Assembly: GCA_003281385.1 (NCBI GenBank)
Contig: QCCE01000002.1
Location: 151,676-215,675 of the forward strand
Direction: 5' to 3'
Origin: Prochlorococcus sp. AG-347-K17
GTDB taxonomy: Bacteria; Cyanobacteriota; Cyanobacteriia; PCC-6307; Cyanobiaceae
Length of the DNA stretch: 64,000 bases
The translations under genes and the position numbers were made by a program. Positions 10,088 through 18,871 of this stretch are shown piece after piece. Position 1 is the stretch's first letter; each line of letters starts with the position of its first letter. The notes under the pieces are model-generated. The model was given only the letters and a program-made list of their open reading frames with translations. It did not search any database and was not told where the DNA came from.

Positions 10088-10378
10088 CTATTGCCCCAAC
10101 TCTTCAAGTTGCTTCCTCACATCAGCAATTGCAGAATTAAGTTGCTCAACTTTCTTCTCCAGATTCTCTCCTTCAACTTCATTTATATTTTCATTTGCAT
10201 CAATTGCTTCTGAACCGTCTTGAATTCTGGAGGAATACATCATTGCTTTTTGTTTTTTTTCCTCCTTTCTTTTGTCTGCTTCGGATATTAACCACCAAGC
10301 TAGACCTGCTGCTCCAATAAAAGCACCGCTTATTAATGATAAAAGATTATTTGAAGACGAATCTCTGTATTCAGACAT
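10088..10378 (-). CDS. Small membrane-anchored coiled-coil protein
   Basis: This is a 96-aa protein of unknown function. A glycine/alanine-rich transmembrane helix (about residues 11-31, LLSLISGAFIGAAGLAWWLI) is followed by a basic KRKEEKKQK stretch and a C-terminal coiled coil (about 66-95). The arrangement suggests a single-span protein with a cytoplasmic helical tail. It sits between ilvD and the UPRTase-like gene on the same strand. Picocyanobacterial genomes carry similar small conserved hypotheticals; no function is known to me. Confidence 0.6.
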   Translation of the reverse strand: MSEYRDSSSNNLLSLISGAFIGAAGLAWWLISEADKRKEEKKQKAMMYSSRIQDGSEAIDANENINEVEGENLEKKVEQLNSAIADVRKQLEELGQ

Positions 10379-10407
10379 TGGTAAAATATTTACTCCTATA
10401 TTCTATA

Positions 10408-11025
10408 TTAGTTCTTATCTTGAAATATAGTACTTAAACGCGATAGAGGATTCCCAATGCCCGGTACTAATAATTGTGTTTTTTCGTCTTCCTCATCTAT
10501 GCAAGAAGTGTAAATTACCTGATTAGGGAGTAATTTCGCAATTTCATTTAACCCTTTATTTGAGCAAATAGCAGTTATTAAAAGAATCCTATTTGAATCA
10601 ACACCTAATTCCTTTAATTTAATTAAAGTTTCTAATGTTGCTGATTTTGTCGTTATTTGTTCTGAATAAAATATAACTCCTTCATTTGATTCGATAGTTT
10701 TAGGAAGTTCTCCTAATGAGAGGGTTGAATTAGGAATTACTTCTTTAGATCCAAGCCAAAGAGATAACCCTTCGGGCAACATTGCGAGCACTTTTATTGG
10801 ATAATCATTATTAATAAAGAATCCATCTGCGTCTCCATTATCAGTATTTACTATTTCTTTTTTATATGGCAGCCAATTGCGTAATGCTTCATATGTAAGC
10901 CATTTCCCTAATTGCTCATATCCGGTTGAGTACAAAATATTTGGAGTATTTTTTTCTCGTAATATTGAGAGCCAATGTTTTATTAATGGATGAGGAGGAA
11001 CAATAACCTTTAGTGACATTGCCAT
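10408..11025 (-). CDS. upp: Uracil phosphoribosyltransferase-like protein
   Basis: The 205-aa protein resembles the cyanobacterial proteins annotated as uracil phosphoribosyltransferase, with VPPHPLIKHWLSILRE at the start. The PRPP-binding GIGDAGDR-like tail of canonical Upp is not evident; only VPGIGNPLSRL is seen. The fold is recognisable, but catalytic competence is uncertain. If active, it would salvage uracil with PRPP to UMP. The MAMSLKVI start leaves two methionine options three codons apart. Divergent from the pentapeptide gene, with 63 bp between them. Confidence 0.65.
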   Translation of the reverse strand: MAMSLKVIVPPHPLIKHWLSILREKNTPNILYSTGYEQLGKWLTYEALRNWLPYKKEIVNTDNGDADGFFINNDYPIKVLAMLPEGLSLWLGSKEVIPNSTLSLGELPKTIESNEGVIFYSEQITTKSATLETLIKLKELGVDSNRILLITAICSNKGLNEIAKLLPNQVIYTSCIDEEDEKTQLLVPGIGNPLSRLSTIFQDKN

Positions 11026-11088
11026 ATATTTTCCTTTAAAATACTCTTACAAACTTTAAATACTTAAGTTCTAAAATACAGTCTTATT

Positions 11089-11601
11089 ATGATTAAATCA
11101 ATTGTTTTCCCCTCACTAAAAAATGCATTAATTACTTTGTTATTCATTGGGATTTTATTTTTTAATTCTGTAAATTCTGCATGGGCTAAAAGACCTCCTG
11201 AGATTAGAAACCAGCAAGACCTTAATTTAGAGCCAGATATGCATGGTCAAGACTTAAGCGGTAACGAATACGTTAAGTTTGATTTGAATGGGTTTAATTT
11301 CAGTGAAAGTAATTTAGAAGGGGCGGTGTTCAATAATAGTAAATTGCAAAACTCAAAGTTTACTGGAGCAAATTTAAGAGATGCATTAGCTTATGCAACA
11401 GACTTTACAAATGCTGATCTTTCAGATGTTAATTTTACTAATGCTTTATTAATGGAGAGTAATTTTGAAGGTGCGAAAATAGATGGTGCAGATTTTACTG
11501 ATGCTGTTCTTAGTCGTACACAACAAAAACAATTATGTGCGATTGCTAATGGCACAAATAGTTCTACAGGAGAAAGTACAGAATATAGTCTGGGTTGTTA
11601 A
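11089..11601 (+). CDS. Secreted pentapeptide-repeat protein, probably thylakoid lumen
   Basis: Residues 1-33 form a Sec-type signal peptide ending near NSAWA. Residues 55-145 are tandem pentapeptide repeats of the A(N/D)LXX type (ANLRD, ADLSD, ANFTN-like units), which fold as a right-handed quadrilateral beta-helix. A short C-terminal segment holds two cysteines (QLCAIANG and the final SLGC), the pattern seen in lumenal pentapeptide proteins such as chloroplast TL17 and its relatives. Its molecular role is unknown. The COG0523 GTPase begins 9 bp downstream, so the two are probably co-transcribed. Confidence 0.8.
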   Translation: MIKSIVFPSLKNALITLLFIGILFFNSVNSAWAKRPPEIRNQQDLNLEPDMHGQDLSGNEYVKFDLNGFNFSESNLEGAVFNNSKLQNSKFTGANLRDALAYATDFTNADLSDVNFTNALLMESNFEGAKIDGADFTDAVLSRTQQKQLCAIANGTNSSTGESTEYSLGC

Positions 11602-11610
11602 TCATTAAGG

Positions 11611-12675
11611 ATGAAAAATAAAATACCAGTTATAGTTGTTTCGGGATTTCTTGGTTCAGGTAAAACAACTTTTCTAAGATATCTGTTAAAAGAGAGTAAT
11701 AAAAAATTTGGTCTAATAATTAATGAATTTGGTGATGTTGGAATTGACGGCGATTTGATTAAAAGTTGTGATAAATGTGATGAATCTGAAGACGACTGCT
11801 TAATTGAATTAAACAATGGATGTTTATGCTGTACTGTTCAAGATGATTTTGTTCCATCAATAAAAGCTCTCTTAGAATTTAATCCTTCTATCGAATCAAT
11901 AATCATCGAAACAAGTGGCTTGGCACTACCAATTCCCTTAATTCATGCACTTAACTGGCCTGAGATTAGGTCATCCATCTACCTTGATGTTGTTGTTGGT
12001 ATCGTTAATGGAGAATCAATGCTTAATGGTTCACCAATTAATGATTTAAATAAAATAACAAAACAATATAATGAAACAGATAAAATCGATCATAACGCAA
12101 CTATAGATGAACTTTTTGAGGAGCAACTAGAAGTTTCTGATATAGTTTTAGTTTCTAGATCAGATATCTTAAATGACGATCAGTTTGACGTTGTAAAAAA
12201 TAAAATTCAAGGAAGACTAAATTCATCTACACCAGTCCTTAAATCAAAGAATGGCAAAATTGATTTAAATTATCTATTTGACTTTGATTTTAAAAAAGAG
12301 ACTTACAAAGAATTTTTAACGGAAGAACATGACCATAATCATGTTGAGCTTGTATCAGATTCATTTAAATTAAATTATTTCCTTGAAAAAAACGAGTTTG
12401 AAAAGGAGATGTCAAAAATCTTGGATGAATTAAACATTCTTCGAATTAAAGGACGTATTTGGATACCAAACAAATCATTGCCTTTACAAATACAAATTGT
12501 TGGAAAGAAAATTAATACTTGGTTTGAAGAAGCTCCAAACAATTGTTGGAGACCAAATGATAATGCTGGACTTGAATTAGTAATAATTTCCTTTGATGAA
12601 AAATCTATAAAAACTTTCAATAGAAAAATTAAAGAGAAATTTAAGATTTTAAGTGACCCAAAAATAGCAATTTGA
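11611..12675 (+). CDS. COG0523 (CobW/Zn-chaperone family) GTPase
   Basis: This is a G3E-family metallochaperone GTPase. The Walker A GFLGSGKTT spans 12-20. NEFGDVGID follows at 39-46, the family's metal-binding CXCC motif is C71-L-C73-C74, and a C-terminal domain begins after about residue 255. A short histidine-rich patch (EEHDHNHVE) precedes that domain, and the extra C53/C56/C63 cluster may add metal sites. Members deliver Zn, Co or Ni. With urease (a nickel enzyme) elsewhere in the window and zinc limiting in open ocean, either metal is possible. The name cobW is often given, but the partner is unknown. Confidence 0.85.
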   Translation: MKNKIPVIVVSGFLGSGKTTFLRYLLKESNKKFGLIINEFGDVGIDGDLIKSCDKCDESEDDCLIELNNGCLCCTVQDDFVPSIKALLEFNPSIESIIIETSGLALPIPLIHALNWPEIRSSIYLDVVVGIVNGESMLNGSPINDLNKITKQYNETDKIDHNATIDELFEEQLEVSDIVLVSRSDILNDDQFDVVKNKIQGRLNSSTPVLKSKNGKIDLNYLFDFDFKKETYKEFLTEEHDHNHVELVSDSFKLNYFLEKNEFEKEMSKILDELNILRIKGRIWIPNKSLPLQIQIVGKKINTWFEEAPNNCWRPNDNAGLELVIISFDEKSIKTFNRKIKEKFKILSDPKIAI

Positions 12676-12721
12676 CTTTATAGTTAGCTGCCGGGATACT
12701 TACTACAGTAGACAACCCAAG

Positions 12722-12886
12722 ATGGAAAATTCAAAAATTGCTTTAAAACAATTAATCCCTGACGACGTTACTTCAATTGATAAAATAAAATGTTCAAAAT
12801 GTGGAGGGGCAGGAAATTTCAAAACACAAGAAAATTCAAGAAGAACTTGCTTAGTTTGCTTTGGTAAAGGCTACATAAACATTTAA
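12722..12886 (+). CDS. 54-aa DnaJ-like zinc-finger mini-protein
   Basis: A short ORF with two CxxC motifs, CSKCGGAG (C24, C27) and CLVCFGKG (C43, C46). These match the CxxCxGxG repeats of DnaJ-type cysteine-rich domains and of small cyanobacterial and plastid zinc-finger proteins. The four cysteines could bind one zinc ion. The N-terminus (IALKQLIPDDVTSIDKIK) is helical. It follows the COG0523 GTPase by 46 bp. The function is unknown; thiol chaperone or metal-donor roles are speculative. Confidence 0.7.
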   Translation: MENSKIALKQLIPDDVTSIDKIKCSKCGGAGNFKTQENSRRTCLVCFGKGYINI

Positions 12887-12986
12887 TAACTCAGAGATCC
12901 TTAAGGTAAAAAAAATATTTGTTTATTAATCAATAGTACTTTTTATTAAAATTTAAACTAATCTTCTAGTAGAAATTAATATTTAA

Positions 12987-13241
12987 TTGGACCAATTTGC
13001 TGTAAAAGTTTTTGTAAGACTAAGACCCTCAGTTTTAGATCCAGCAGGGGAAGCTACTAAATCTGCTTCTATAAAACTTGGAGCCGAGGGTATAAAATCA
13101 TTACGTATAGGAAAAATGATTGAGGTGAAAATAGTAGGTAATGGTGAAAAGGAAGTAAGAGAAAAAATTGATTTATTGTGTGATAGGTTATTCGCAAATA
13201 CTGTAATTGAAGATTATGAATATTCACTAGAAAAATTATAA
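12987..13241 (+). CDS. purS: Phosphoribosylformylglycinamidine synthase subunit PurS
   Basis: This is the small structural subunit of the three-part FGAM synthase (PurS-PurQ-PurL) that converts FGAR to FGAM in purine synthesis. The 84-aa length, the [18 protein letters not shown] beta strand-loop and the C-terminal [12 protein letters not shown] match PurS. It begins with a TTG; no ATG in frame keeps the conserved N-terminus. The stop is 1 bp from the purQ start, so the subunits are coupled. Confidence 0.93.
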   Translation: MDQFAVKVFVRLRPSVLDPAGEATKSASIKLGAEGIKSLRIGKMIEVKIVGNGEKEVREKIDLLCDRLFANTVIEDYEYSLEKL

Positions 13242-13242
13242 G

Positions 13243-13908
13243 ATGGAAAATTTTACTGTAGGCATTGTTGTCTTCCCTGGTTCTAATTGTGATCGTGATG
13301 TTTCATGGGCTTTGGAAGGTTGTCTAGGCATAAGAACAAAATACTTGTGGCATGAGTCTTCAGATTTAGGTGATGTAGATGCAATAGTTTTACCAGGAGG
13401 ATTTAGCTATGGTGATTATTTAAGATGCGGAGCAATTGCGAGATTCTCTCCATTAATAAATGCCTTGGATGAGTTTGTTAAAAGTGGGAAAAGAGTTTTA
13501 GGAATTTGTAATGGTTTTCAAATTTTGACAGAATCAGGCTTTTTGCCTGGTGCCCTTACCTCAAATAAAAAACTTAATTTCATCTGTGATGACGTTGAAC
13601 TGGATATTGTTTCTTCAAAAGGAGGTTGGTTTCATAATGGAGATAAAAAACAAACTATTAAGTTGCCAATAGCGCATGGGGAAGGAAGATATCATTGTGA
13701 TTCTGATACTTTTAAAAAACTTGTAGATAATGAATTGATTGCTTTGAGATATAAAAAAAATCCTAATGGGTCCTCATTCGATATCGCAGGTATAACTAAT
13801 GAAAAGGGAAATGTTCTAGGTTTAATGCCTCATCCAGAGCGAGCATGTGACGAGACAATTGGTGGAACTGATGGTCTCTTTACATTAAAATCATTAATAT
13901 TGAAATAA
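13243..13908 (+). CDS. purQ: Phosphoribosylformylglycinamidine synthase, glutaminase subunit PurQ
   Basis: It supplies ammonia from glutamine to PurL. The class I amidotransferase triad is visible: nucleophile C89 in GICNGFQIL, plus His and Glu in MPHPERA near residue 197. FPGSNCDRD at 11-19 is typical of PurQ. The 221-aa protein is full length. It follows purS by one base, and an intrinsic terminator begins right at its stop codon. purL is not in the window. Confidence 0.95.
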   Translation: MENFTVGIVVFPGSNCDRDVSWALEGCLGIRTKYLWHESSDLGDVDAIVLPGGFSYGDYLRCGAIARFSPLINALDEFVKSGKRVLGICNGFQILTESGFLPGALTSNKKLNFICDDVELDIVSSKGGWFHNGDKKQTIKLPIAHGEGRYHCDSDTFKKLVDNELIALRYKKNPNGSSFDIAGITNEKGNVLGLMPHPERACDETIGGTDGLFTLKSLILK

Positions 13909-13942
13909 AAAAAGACCTCCAACTTTAGAGGTCTTTTTTTTT
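13907..13942 (+). terminator. Intrinsic terminator after purQ, bidirectional
   Basis: AAAGACCTC (13911-13919) pairs with GAGGTCTTT (13928-13936) around an 8-nt loop, with an A-run before and a T-run of about nine after. It ends the purSQ transcript. The A-run on the left means that the minus-strand aldolase transcript, which ends at 13961, can use it too. Confidence 0.9.
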
Positions 13943-13960
13943 GTTTAATTCAGTTATTAA

Positions 13961-15034
13961 TTAAACAGTAGCTTTTACTTTTGGATCTAAATCACCCTTA
14001 GCGTAAAGATCAGCAAAGTAATTAGTGCTGTTTTGCTTGATCTTACTTGCTTGACCTTCGCACCAGAATTGCTTGTATCTGTCAAGACAAACTTGTTTCA
14101 TGTATTTTCTAGCAGGTTTGTTGAAGTGTCTTGGGTCAAAGTTTGCCTTGTCAGCAAATGCTGCCTCTCTTACGGCGGCAGTAAAAGCAAGTCTGTTATC
14201 TGTATCAATGTTTACTTTCCTAACTCCATTTCTTATCCCTTCTTGAATCTCTTCAACAGGAACACCATATGTTTGAGGAATTTCACCACCATATTTGTTT
14301 ATAATGTCTAACCATTCCTGAGGCACTGAACTAGATCCATGCATGACAAGATGCGTATTTGGAAGTGCTTTATGGATTTCAGCAATTCTGCTTATTGCAA
14401 GAACTTCTCCTGTGGGCTTTCTAGTGAATTTATATGCACCATGACTTGTACCTATAGCAATTGCTAATGCATCAACTTTTGTTTTAGCAACAAAATCTGC
14501 CGCTTCTTCAGGATCAGTCAAAAGCATGTCTGTAGAAAGTTCACCTTCAAATCCATGACCATCTTCTGCCTCACCTTTTCCTGTTTCTAAAGAACCCAAG
14601 CAACCCAACTCTCCTTCTACACTAACTCCAACTGAATGAGCAAAATCTACTACTTTTTTGGTAACTGCAACATTATATTCGTAACTAGCGGGCGTTTTTG
14701 CATCTGCCTCAAGAGAACCATCCATCATTACTGATGTGAAACCATTTATTGCTGCTGAATAGCATGTTGACGGCTCATTACCATGATCTTGGTGCATAAC
14801 CACTGGAATATTAGGATATGTTTCTGTAGCGGCAAGTATTAGATGACGTAGGAAAATTTCTCCTGCATAATTTCTTGCCCCTCTTGAAGCTTGGAGGATT
14901 ACAGGACTATCTGTTTCATATGCTGCTTCCATGATTGCTTGAACTTGCTCAAGGTTATTAACATTGAAAGCTGGAATGCCATAACCATTCTCAGCAGCGT
15001 GATCTAAAAGTAGTCTTAGTGGAACGAGGGCCAT
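13961..15034 (-). CDS. fbaA: Fructose-bisphosphate aldolase, class II (Calvin-cycle subtype)
   Basis: It is the zinc-dependent aldolase condensing triose phosphates to FBP, and also erythrose-4-phosphate plus DHAP to SBP in autotrophs. The 357-aa protein has the metal site H81-x-D83-H84 in MHQDHGN, the [16 protein letters not shown] segment and [11 protein letters not shown]. It matches the CbbA subtype of photosynthetic bacteria. A second, unrelated class I aldolase lies 150 bp away on the same strand, so both mechanistic classes are linked. An intrinsic terminator lies just beyond its stop. Confidence 0.96.
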   Translation of the reverse strand: MALVPLRLLLDHAAENGYGIPAFNVNNLEQVQAIMEAAYETDSPVILQASRGARNYAGEIFLRHLILAATETYPNIPVVMHQDHGNEPSTCYSAAINGFTSVMMDGSLEADAKTPASYEYNVAVTKKVVDFAHSVGVSVEGELGCLGSLETGKGEAEDGHGFEGELSTDMLLTDPEEAADFVAKTKVDALAIAIGTSHGAYKFTRKPTGEVLAISRIAEIHKALPNTHLVMHGSSSVPQEWLDIINKYGGEIPQTYGVPVEEIQEGIRNGVRKVNIDTDNRLAFTAAVREAAFADKANFDPRHFNKPARKYMKQVCLDRYKQFWCEGQASKIKQNSTNYFADLYAKGDLDPKVKATV

Positions 15035-15183
15035 AATTAAAATAAGTTAAATGCTACATAAAGCATATGTTTCCGCGAGTTTAGTATAAATAGGTATCAA
15101 ATGTCACGTCATTAGATATACAAAATACTAAATTAAAGAAACTAATTTTATGACCCAGAGTATATTTTTAGAAGTTTTTTTAG

Positions 15184-16251
15184 TTAGTAAGTGTAACCAG
15201 CTACAAACAATTGCTCATCAGATGAAGGTTGAGATCCTGCTACGTAGGCACCTTTTGAAGCTTCAGAGTTTGCTTGAGCTCGTTCTATTAATGCTTTTTG
15301 ACCTCCTTCAACGTCACTTCCTTTCCATGCCTTTAAGCATGAATGCTGTAATGCTCTTCCATAGGAGAATGAAACATTCCATAAAGCTTTCCTGTAAAGA
15401 GTATTCATATTATTTAAATAAACAGAAGCAGCTTCTTCGCTTAACCCTCCTGATAAGAAAACTATTCCAGGAACAGATGCAGGAACGCATCTTTCCATAG
15501 TTCTGATCGTCATTTCAGCAACTTTCATAGGATCAGCCTTTGTTGGACAATCTGCTCCATTTACTGTCATAGAGGGTTTTAATAGAGTCCCTTCTAGAAA
15601 AACTCCATTTGCTTGACAGGCAATATAAACCTGCTTTATGACCTCTTCTTGGACTTCAGCAGTTTTTTCAATAGTATGATCGCCGTCCATTAAGATTTCA
15701 GGTTCAATAATTGGTACCAAACCAGATTCTTGAACTGATCTTGCATACCTTGCTAATCCCCAAGCATTCTCTTGAATTGATAGTTTTGAAGGGCAACCAT
15801 CATTTGTAATTTGCAGAACTGCTCTCCACTTTGCAAATCTTGCGCCTTGTTCATAATATTTTGCGGCTCTTTCAACTAACCCATCTAGGCCAGAGCAAAA
15901 AGTTTCTACATCCCCTCCTCCAAGAAGTGGATTTAGACCTTTATCTACCTTTATACCTGGAATAATACCTAAATCATTTAGTTTCTTAACCATTGACTCA
16001 CCATCTTGATGATTCTGATAAAGAGTTTCTTCAAATAGGATTGCTCCACTTATATATTTACCAAGACTTTCTGTCGTAAAAAGCATTCCTCTATATGCCT
16101 TCCTATTTTCTTCAGTATTCTCAACTCCAATTCCAGCGAGTCTTTTTCCTACTGTTTTAGTGGATTCATCTACCGCTAAAATCCCTTTTCCTTTAGAAGC
16201 TAATAATTGAGCATTTTCTTTAAGCTCATTTTTGTAATAATTTAAAGCCAT
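15184..16251 (-). CDS. Fructose-bisphosphate aldolase, class I
   Basis: This Schiff-base aldolase resembles eukaryotic/plastid class I enzymes rather than the class II enzyme next door. The 355-aa protein begins MALNYYKNELKENAQ, with GKGILAVDEST at 21-31. The catalytic residues are K141 (KWRAV), E183 and the Schiff-base lysine K225 in GTLLKPSM; FLSGGLSEEAAS is the phosphate site. An upstream non-ATG start at 16308 would add 19 residues of unlikely hydrophobic sequence, so the ATG at 16251 is chosen. I recall published work arguing that this gene came from a red-algal-type donor and sits beside the native class II gene in marine cyanobacteria; I could not check it here. Confidence 0.93.
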   Translation of the reverse strand: MALNYYKNELKENAQLLASKGKGILAVDESTKTVGKRLAGIGVENTEENRKAYRGMLFTTESLGKYISGAILFEETLYQNHQDGESMVKKLNDLGIIPGIKVDKGLNPLLGGGDVETFCSGLDGLVERAAKYYEQGARFAKWRAVLQITNDGCPSKLSIQENAWGLARYARSVQESGLVPIIEPEILMDGDHTIEKTAEVQEEVIKQVYIACQANGVFLEGTLLKPSMTVNGADCPTKADPMKVAEMTIRTMERCVPASVPGIVFLSGGLSEEAASVYLNNMNTLYRKALWNVSFSYGRALQHSCLKAWKGSDVEGGQKALIERAQANSEASKGAYVAGSQPSSDEQLFVAGYTY

Positions 16252-16354
16252 TCTTAAATAAATCAGTTCAATTGATTTTTCCAGAATATGAAAAAAAAAT
16301 AAAATCAATCCAATACTTTATCAGGTGACAATTGCTACTTATAAATGTATAGCC

Positions 16355-17452
16355 TTAAATTTTGATCCTTAATCCGCTTTTTGAAGATTCTCTTATGGCT
16401 TCGCAAACTTTATGACTAGCAAGTCCTTCGCATAATCCTGGGATTACAGGTGTTTTGTTAATTATACTCTCCGCCCATAAATTTTGAATTCTCAAAACTG
16501 GAGCTATTCTCCCATCAGTCCATGTTTTTTCAAAATTAAAAGTTGAATCTGCAGTTAAATTTTGTATTTTATTTTCGTTGTTTGAATATTTCAAATTAAA
16601 CCCATGGACATAATCTTTTTGGTTCTCGCTTTTAAGAATAAGTGAACCTTCGCTTCCATATATTTCTAAACTAAATCCTCTACCGTTTTTAGAAATCGAT
16701 GATAAAGATACCTGACATGGAATAAAATTGGAGCTGTAGTTTGATATTTCTATATTAGCCAGACAAACATCCTCGCTAGTAACATCATTTAAATCAGATG
16801 AATTAGGTAGAGGTCTTTTTTTGATTGATGTTGCTAACTTACCAGATACATTTATTGATTCTCCAAAAAACCAATTCAAGATGTCGAATGCATGAGTGCC
16901 TAAAGCGCCAATAACTCCTCCACCTTTTTCTTCCAGAGAATACCAATTCCAAGGTCTTTTGGGATCGGATCTGCTCCCCATTAACCAATCTAATTTGACT
17001 AAATATATTTCTCCTAAAATATCTTCATCAATAAGTTTTTTTGTCTGAAGAAAAAGAGGTACTGCTCTATATTCGAAATCAATACATACGCTTAAGTTAT
17101 TAATCAAAGATATTCTCTGAAGCTCTTCTATTTCAGAGGACGATATTGAAACCGGTTTTTCTAATAGCAAGTTTTTATTATTCTCAAGAGCTTGTTTTGC
17201 TAATTTAAATCTTGATTCAGGAGGGGTAGCAATAATAATTCCATCAATTTCTGGTGATTTAACTAAGTCTTCCCAATTATGAAAAAACTTTAATCCAGTT
17301 TCTTCTTCTAAAATTGATTTTTGATTTTTCTCATAATGATAAATAGCTACAGGAGTTAAGAAATCAGATTCTTTTAATGCCTCTAAATGAACTTTTTTCC
17401 CAAACCCTAGGCCAGCGATTGCTATTTTTAATTTTTTATTTTTAATGTTCAT
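16355..17452 (-). CDS. Gfo/Idh/MocA-family oxidoreductase
   Basis: This is an NAD(P)-dependent sugar or polyol oxidoreductase of unknown substrate. The Rossmann motif GLGFGKKVH lies at residues 14-22, and the family EKP motif (LLLEKPVSIS) is near 95. WNWYSLEEKGGGVIGALGTHAFDIL holds the GG.....HxxD-type catalytic region with the conserved histidine. At 365 aa it is normal length. Its stop is 100 bp from the class I aldolase start, and a small secreted protein gene ends 2 bp upstream of its own start. A role in sugar turnover is inference from the family. Confidence 0.85.
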   Translation of the reverse strand: MNIKNKKLKIAIAGLGFGKKVHLEALKESDFLTPVAIYHYEKNQKSILEEETGLKFFHNWEDLVKSPEIDGIIIATPPESRFKLAKQALENNKNLLLEKPVSISSSEIEELQRISLINNLSVCIDFEYRAVPLFLQTKKLIDEDILGEIYLVKLDWLMGSRSDPKRPWNWYSLEEKGGGVIGALGTHAFDILNWFFGESINVSGKLATSIKKRPLPNSSDLNDVTSEDVCLANIEISNYSSNFIPCQVSLSSISKNGRGFSLEIYGSEGSLILKSENQKDYVHGFNLKYSNNENKIQNLTADSTFNFEKTWTDGRIAPVLRIQNLWAESIINKTPVIPGLCEGLASHKVCEAIRESSKSGLRIKI

Positions 17453-17454
17453 TC

Positions 17455-17847
17455 TTATCTATTTATAGACTCTGAACAGCTATTTTCAATAACTACATCT
17501 ATTAGTTCATCATTATTAGAAGTTTGCCATTTTGAATTGAATTGAGGTATTCCATTTATGGAGGTATCTTTGAACTTTTTTTCATCACAATTAATTCTCA
17601 TTACATAAAGTGATAACTCTCCATCATCATCAGAATTAGTTGGATTTTTAAAGAATTTTGTTAAGACACTTAGTTCTCCATTTGGAAGCGGCTTTATACT
17701 GCCTTTATCAAGCCATTCTTTCCCTTCATTATTCTCTTTTAGTAGGATCCAGTCAACATTTCCTATCCCATAGGAATATGGAGCAAAATTTAAAATAAAA
17801 AATAAAAGGCTTAAAGAAAAATAAAAGAAATTTGAAATAATTCTCAT
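17455..17847 (-). CDS. Secreted conserved hypothetical protein
   Basis: The ATG at 17847 gives 130 aa with a clear signal peptide (MRIISNFFYFSLSLLFFILN, then APYSYG). The longer frame from 17868 would overlap accD by 20 bp and bury the signal, so the shorter start is chosen. The mature part resembles small periplasmic or lumenal proteins of cyanobacteria: a W-rich first strand (NVDWILLKENNEGKEWLD), SLYVMRINCDEKKF and a final cysteine. Two cysteines could form a disulfide. No function is known. Confidence 0.65.
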   Translation of the reverse strand: MRIISNFFYFSLSLLFFILNFAPYSYGIGNVDWILLKENNEGKEWLDKGSIKPLPNGELSVLTKFFKNPTNSDDDGELSLYVMRINCDEKKFKDTSINGIPQFNSKWQTSNNDELIDVVIENSCSESINR

Positions 17848-17848
17848 A

Positions 17849-18730
17849 TTATATGCGTGTCTTTGCAAGTTCTTTTACACCATGAATTTTTAGAATTTTA
17901 GTCAGAGTAACCTTGAGATCTTTCCTTTTTACTATTACATCAACAAAACCATGCTCAAGCAGATATTCAGCGGTTTGAAAATTATCGGGTAATTTTTCTC
18001 TTAATGTTTGTTCTATAACCCTTCTTCCAGCAAATCCAATAAGAGCTTTAGGTTCCGCCAAAATTAAATCACCTAACATTGCAAAGCTTGCTGTTACCCC
18101 CCCAGTGGTTGGATGAGTTAATAAGGGCATATAAAGAAGATTTTTTTCTTTATGTTTTTTTAGTGCTCCAGATATTTTTGCCATTTGCATGAGACTTAAC
18201 ATGCCTTCTTGCATTCTTGCTCCTCCTGATGCGCAAACAATAAGAATTGGAAAATTTTCTAATGTTGCTCTCTCAATTATCCTTGTAATTTTTTCCCCAA
18301 CTACTGAACCCATTGATCCTCCCATAAATCTAAAATCCATAACAGCTAATGCTAAAGGGATTGAATTTACTGAACAGATACCTGTTACGACTCCATCTCT
18401 TAAACCTGTACCTGCTTGACTTTCTTTAATTCGATCAGCATATGACCTTCTATCTTTAAAGCCCAAAGGATCTGTAGGACTTAGTGAAATATCAAACTCT
18501 TTGAATGAATTTTTATCTGCAATTATATTTATCCTTTCATCGCTATTAATCCTATTGTGGTGTCCACAATTACTACAAACATTGAAATTTGAAATTAGGT
18601 CTTTTCTATAGGCTACTTGCGAACATTCTGAACATTTAACCCACAAACCATCTCCCTCATCAGTATCTTGAGATACTTTCCCAACAAATTGATCTTTACG
18701 CCTTGCGGCAAACCAGTCGATTAATGACAC
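17849..18730 (-). CDS. accD: Acetyl-CoA carboxylase carboxyltransferase subunit beta
   Basis: This is the beta half of the carboxyltransferase that transfers CO2 from carboxybiotin to acetyl-CoA, the first step of fatty-acid synthesis. The N-terminal zinc ribbon uses C33, C36, C52 and C55. The crotonase-like carboxyltransferase core includes [14 protein letters not shown] and [19 protein letters not shown]. At 293 aa it is full length. It lies between prk and the secreted protein on the same strand. Confidence 0.97.
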   Translation of the reverse strand: MSLIDWFAARRKDQFVGKVSQDTDEGDGLWVKCSECSQVAYRKDLISNFNVCSNCGHHNRINSDERINIIADKNSFKEFDISLSPTDPLGFKDRRSYADRIKESQAGTGLRDGVVTGICSVNSIPLALAVMDFRFMGGSMGSVVGEKITRIIERATLENFPILIVCASGGARMQEGMLSLMQMAKISGALKKHKEKNLLYMPLLTHPTTGGVTASFAMLGDLILAEPKALIGFAGRRVIEQTLREKLPDNFQTAEYLLEHGFVDVIVKRKDLKVTLTKILKIHGVKELAKTRI

Positions 18731-18871
18731 AACATTTACTGTTTTTTCTATTTAAATCTAAATAAGGTACTTTTATCAAGAAAGTTATATAAAAATTTGA
18801 GATCCTCTAGATTAAAATATCCTCAAAGTAAAAAAATACAATGAGTTGAGTTGATAATTTAAAATTAATAA

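Noticed and set aside
15150..15500. 116-codon plus-strand ORF overlapping the class I aldolase
   Set aside because: It is antisense to the strongly supported aldolase gene, and its sequence is low-complexity Leu/Arg-rich with no family resemblance.
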